Source of the DNA: Chlorokybus atmophyticus
Taxonomy: Eukaryota; Streptophyta; Chlorokybophyceae; Chlorokybales; Chlorokybaceae
Reading direction: 5' to 3'
Assembly (NCBI GenBank): GCA_009103225.1
Contig: RHPI01001037.1
Location: forward strand, 596,487-660,486
DNA: 64,000 bases
The first letter of the stretch is position 1, and every line of letters begins with the position of its first letter. The translations under genes were made by a program, and so were the position numbers. The notes under the pieces are model-generated. The model was not told the DNA's origin. It saw nothing but the letters and a program-made list of their open reading frames with translations, and made no database searches. Below are positions 61,055-64,000 of the stretch, piece by piece.

Positions 61055-63345
61055 CTACTTGGCTGCTTGAAGCAGCTGGCTTCTTGTGCGCACCCAGTCT
61101 ACAAGGTTATGTCCGTCTGAGCTGGGAAGCTTTGAAAACGGTACAGCGCTTGCAGCGAACCCGAACAGTGCCTGAGGCCTGTACGACTCTGCAAAGTGGC
61201 CCACAGCTGCGCGTGCAGCAGTTACAGTGCGTATGAACACCCCTTGACTTGAAGCCCACTTCTGTGAGAACGGGAACTCATCGTCCAGGTCTGCTTCCTC
61301 TGATGCAACAAGGAAGGCCTGCTCTGGTTGTTGTTCAACAAGGCCCTCCTTGTGCTCCAACTCCAGCTTTAAGGCAGACAAGGCTTCGCCCACACGGAAA
61401 GCGATTGCAGTGTACAACTCCTTGTCTGACAACTTGTTGTTCCTGAAGTCCTCCACAAGGTCCTCCACTGGCACTGGGTCACCAATGAGCACAGAAACCT
61501 GTGCCAAAGCAGCATGTTACTGCGCCAATTGCAGAGCACTCCGACAGCACACACTGATCGTAACTGGTACCTGTTGGCCCACTGCAGGCAGCTTCTTGCC
61601 TACAGGTATCACGCGCTCCATGCCCGTGTGCACCAGAGGGACGACCAGCGGGACTTGGTCACCGCCCTCAGCCACCAACTTTCCAACGCCCCTGCGCATG
61701 GGACCCAGAACCCGACCGCCATTGCGTGAACGAGAGCCCTCAGGAAATATGTGCACCCACTCACCCCTGCACAAAATGCGGCAAGTTGCTACATCAGCTC
61801 GCGCACACAATTGCTGAAAGCTGGGACATGGACTGTACAGGACAAGGTACAATACCTGCGCAGCTTGTCAGTGGCAACCTGCATGCCTTGCTGATTTATA
61901 CCCGCTCCTCTTTCAACAGGCAACACCTTGCCGGCGCGAAAAAATGCAGACATGACAGGGTTTTTGAAACACCTGCGCATTGTGCGTACGAGTCACAAAC
62001 CATGGCAGGCCGCAGATACTGCACAGCTGCTTCTAGAACAAGAAAGCAGGCGCTATGCTTCACTGAAGGTTAAGTAGCTGTGCATAGTCACCATCGCAAT
62101 TGCAGGACACAAAAGCAAAGAGCTCATTTAACAATCACCTGTCTGTGGCGCAAAGTGTCCACCTCACAAGATGCCTGTCGAGCAACACTGACGCAGGGAG
62201 TGCAGAAGCCAGGACGAGGGGGTCATCCATGGATGCCACATGGTTGCTGACCGTCACCAAACCCTGCCCTTCTTTGCGATGCCGCACCTGGGAAAGAGAA
62301 GCAGTTCATCGGTGTGTTGTTCCCCACATACACTCTACTCTACTCTACTCTACTCTACTCTACTCTACTGCTGTGCACATACACTCAAGTCTTGCTCGAA
62401 ACACAGCGAGCAAGACTTGAGTGTATATGTGTAAAGCTGAGCTACCACTCACCACAGCCTCCAGCTTCTCAGCAGCGTACACGCGTGTGTCGTTCAACCC
62501 ATGCATGAACAGGCGAGAAGCGGTGCCAACCACAGCTAGCGTCACTGTCTGTGCGGCGTGCGTCAACAGACTTTCACCATCCGCACTTTGACCAGATACC
62601 ATTGCTCCATCCGATTCCACCAACCTCACCTCTACATACGCAAAGCACAACTCACCCTAGTTACACGCGGCAAGGAACATCATTTCAATGGTTGTGACTA
62701 GTGATTGCTGACACATAAGCAACACTGCAACACAGCTGACCGTCAGCATGGTCTTTCACATGAATTGCCCTCTTGGCGCTCACCCAAGCTAGGAAGAGGT
62801 TGCACGCTAAGCTGTTTCGCTGAACTGGTCGCTGCTGCCAGTGTGGGAGCGAGACTTCCGCTGAACAAAGCCGCCACGCGTGGTAAATCCAGACGGTCCA
62901 GTGTTTTCAACCACCGCGCTGCAACAACGTTGCCTTTGAAGCGAGCATGCGCAGCGGCAGCTACAGCCATTCGCCTCGCCGCTCTGCGCCTGATTTGCTG
63001 CTGAACCGACGGAAGAGCCACAATCTGTGCACAAAGAGTAACAGCAATCACTTGACATGCTTACACAGCGAATAATGTTAAAACCAACTCACACAGCAGC
63101 AGCGTGAGCAATGATGGTACAGCCAATCAACTAAAAACCTAGAAACCTAGAAAATTGCAAGCTCCACAGCATGATGTGCAACAAACGGTAAACATCCTCC
63201 GTAAACACGACCGACTGTGCACAATCCCACAGGCACTGACCTGCCCCCTCGCCAGTGCCCATCGGCGGTGCATGCGCTGTTTCAGCTCCAACACGTACTT
63301 CTGCGCCGTCTCGCCCATCGCAACGCTGGCTAGCTCTTCGCCCAT
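61055..63345 (-). CDS. TAZ: Tafazzin-type phospholipid/cardiolipin acyltransferase
   Basis: Tafazzin remodels cardiolipin acyl chains at mitochondrial membranes. ATG at 63345 (a second upstream in-frame ATG at 63369) reads MGEELASVAMGETAQKYVLE. The next exon reads RMAVAAAAHARFKGNVVAAR. Then come LAVVGTASRLFMHGLNDTRV and the acyltransferase HX4D motif in VTVSNHVASMDDPLVLASA (about 62275-62210). FFRAGKVLPVERGAGINQQG precedes WVHIFPEGSRSRNGGRVLGP (about 61760), the FPEG motif of the family, then VPLVHTGMERVIPVGKKLPA. The last exon gives VSVLIGDPVPVEDLVEDFR and runs to stop TAG at 61057-61055. The order and both catalytic motifs match tafazzins. The N-terminal 80-100 residues are longer than in animal proteins and may carry targeting information. 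Confidence 0.88.
62334..62369 (+). repeat. CTCTA pentanucleotide microsatellite
   Basis: About seven head-to-tail CTCTA units inside a tafazzin intron, directly before the hairpin at 62376. Confidence 0.92.
62376..62431. repeat. Inverted repeat / hairpin in a tafazzin intron
   Basis: The left arm 62376-62398 (CACATACACTCAAGTCTTGC...) and right arm 62407-62431 are reverse complements over 23 positions with a 2-nt bulge, separated by an 8-nt loop (AAACACAG). As transcribed it would form a long stem. Confidence 0.9.
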
Positions 63346-63983
63346 CGTGTGCTGTGTCCGCCCCCTCACTGCGGCTACCGCCCCGCCCGCGCGGCAATTC
63401 GGGCTATGCTCGAGCCATGTGCCATGCAGGGACGTTGAGCGGCGTCAAGTGTCACACACAATGACAATGACGCCGTAGACAGACACCACACCGCCGCCAC
63501 CGCCCCCGCCGCGCCGCGTCCGTGACGGTTCGCGAGAGAGAACACCCTATGGATCTGATGTGGCACTGAACGTGACAATTACAGCCGGGTCATTGATACG
63601 CGTGCATTTGTACCGTCGCCGTCGGATTTTGCAACGATCAGACGGCAATGGTATAGTTCCGCGTATTGCAACTTCTGTACACACGCAAGTTTCTTACCGG
63701 CATATTTTGTTTTTTGTGTAGAAGCATAGGATACGGCTAAAGCTCACAACGCTTTATTGGTGTTTGCGTACAGATGTGAGTTTATTGCCTTGCAGAAGTT
63801 GAGTAATGCAGCATCCTCATGTGCCTAATGGCAAACGTTGTTGACGGGTTTAGCAAGTAGTTTATTGATGGCTTGCGTGTTCAAGTTGTGCATGTTTGTT
63901 ATACCAAATCTCTCGCTGACATTGCGTGCGAAAGTGACACGTGTGCTCATATACGTGTTTTGCATGCCGATGCACTTTCAACA
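63346..63983. other. Upstream region of tafazzin
   Basis: Holds the presumed tafazzin promoter and a GCC-rich stretch at 63490-63520. No gene recognised towards the window edge. Confidence 0.45.
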
Positions 63984-64000
63984 CCCCCCCCCCCCCCCCC
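63984..64000 (+). repeat. Terminal poly-C tract (17 C to the window edge)
   Basis: The window ends in an uninterrupted run of C, possibly where an assembly stopped. Confidence 0.95.

Overview
The window is 64 kb of nuclear DNA from a eukaryote of the green lineage, most likely a chlorophyte green alga; the species cannot be named from the sequence. Every host gene is split by GT-AG introns. The TRA1/TRRAP-type protein, the SCC4 cohesin loader and the AAR3-like DCN1 protein all resemble the land-plant versions more than the animal ones. Base composition is moderate, with many CA/TG-rich stretches, GGC repeats and poly-C tracts. The window ends in a run of 17 C.

Host genes, left to right: the 3' part of a DR1/NC2-beta transcription repressor (+); a 16-kb TRA1/TRRAP gene (-) whose last exon encodes a clear FATC tail; the SCC4/MAU2 cohesin-loader subunit (-, 38.1-40.7 kb); a mitochondrial carrier (+, 42.2-43.4 kb); a peroxisomal urate oxidase ending in SRL (-, 44.2-46.2 kb); an AAR3/DCN1-like cullin-neddylation protein with a long C-terminal tail (+, 48.2-50.9 kb); a CAP59-type (GT69) glycosyltransferase with an N-terminal membrane anchor (+, 51.4-54.7 kb); ribosomal protein L10/uL16 (-, 56.1-57.8 kb); a 131-residue RanBP2-type zinc-finger protein (+, 59.2-60.1 kb); and a tafazzin-type cardiolipin acyltransferase (-, 61.1-63.3 kb). 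They are unrelated housekeeping functions, with no sign of an operon or biosynthetic cluster.

The interval 19.8-37.3 kb is a block of mobile elements. It starts with a complete pogo/Tigger-like DNA transposon (19,791-23,583) that has 25-bp perfect inverted repeats, TA target duplications and an intron-containing transposase gene carrying one frameshift. Then come three small LTR-type elements of about 500-540 bp (called mini-A, mini-B and mini-C here), a large non-coding LTR element (25,932-37,310), and a decayed Ty3/gypsy chromovirus (28,669-34,462) nested inside the large element together with mini-A and mini-B. The boundaries rest on target-site duplications, and mini-B also has a matching empty site in the sister LTR.

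The most unusual observation is that all three mini elements carry a tRNA-like RNA polymerase III promoter split across the LTR/primer-binding-site junction, with the A box in the LTR and the B box just inside. Their two terminal repeats are also far more different from each other than expected for the age of the sequence they inserted into. Together these suggest a pol III-transcribed, SINE-like family that is integrated as an LTR element.
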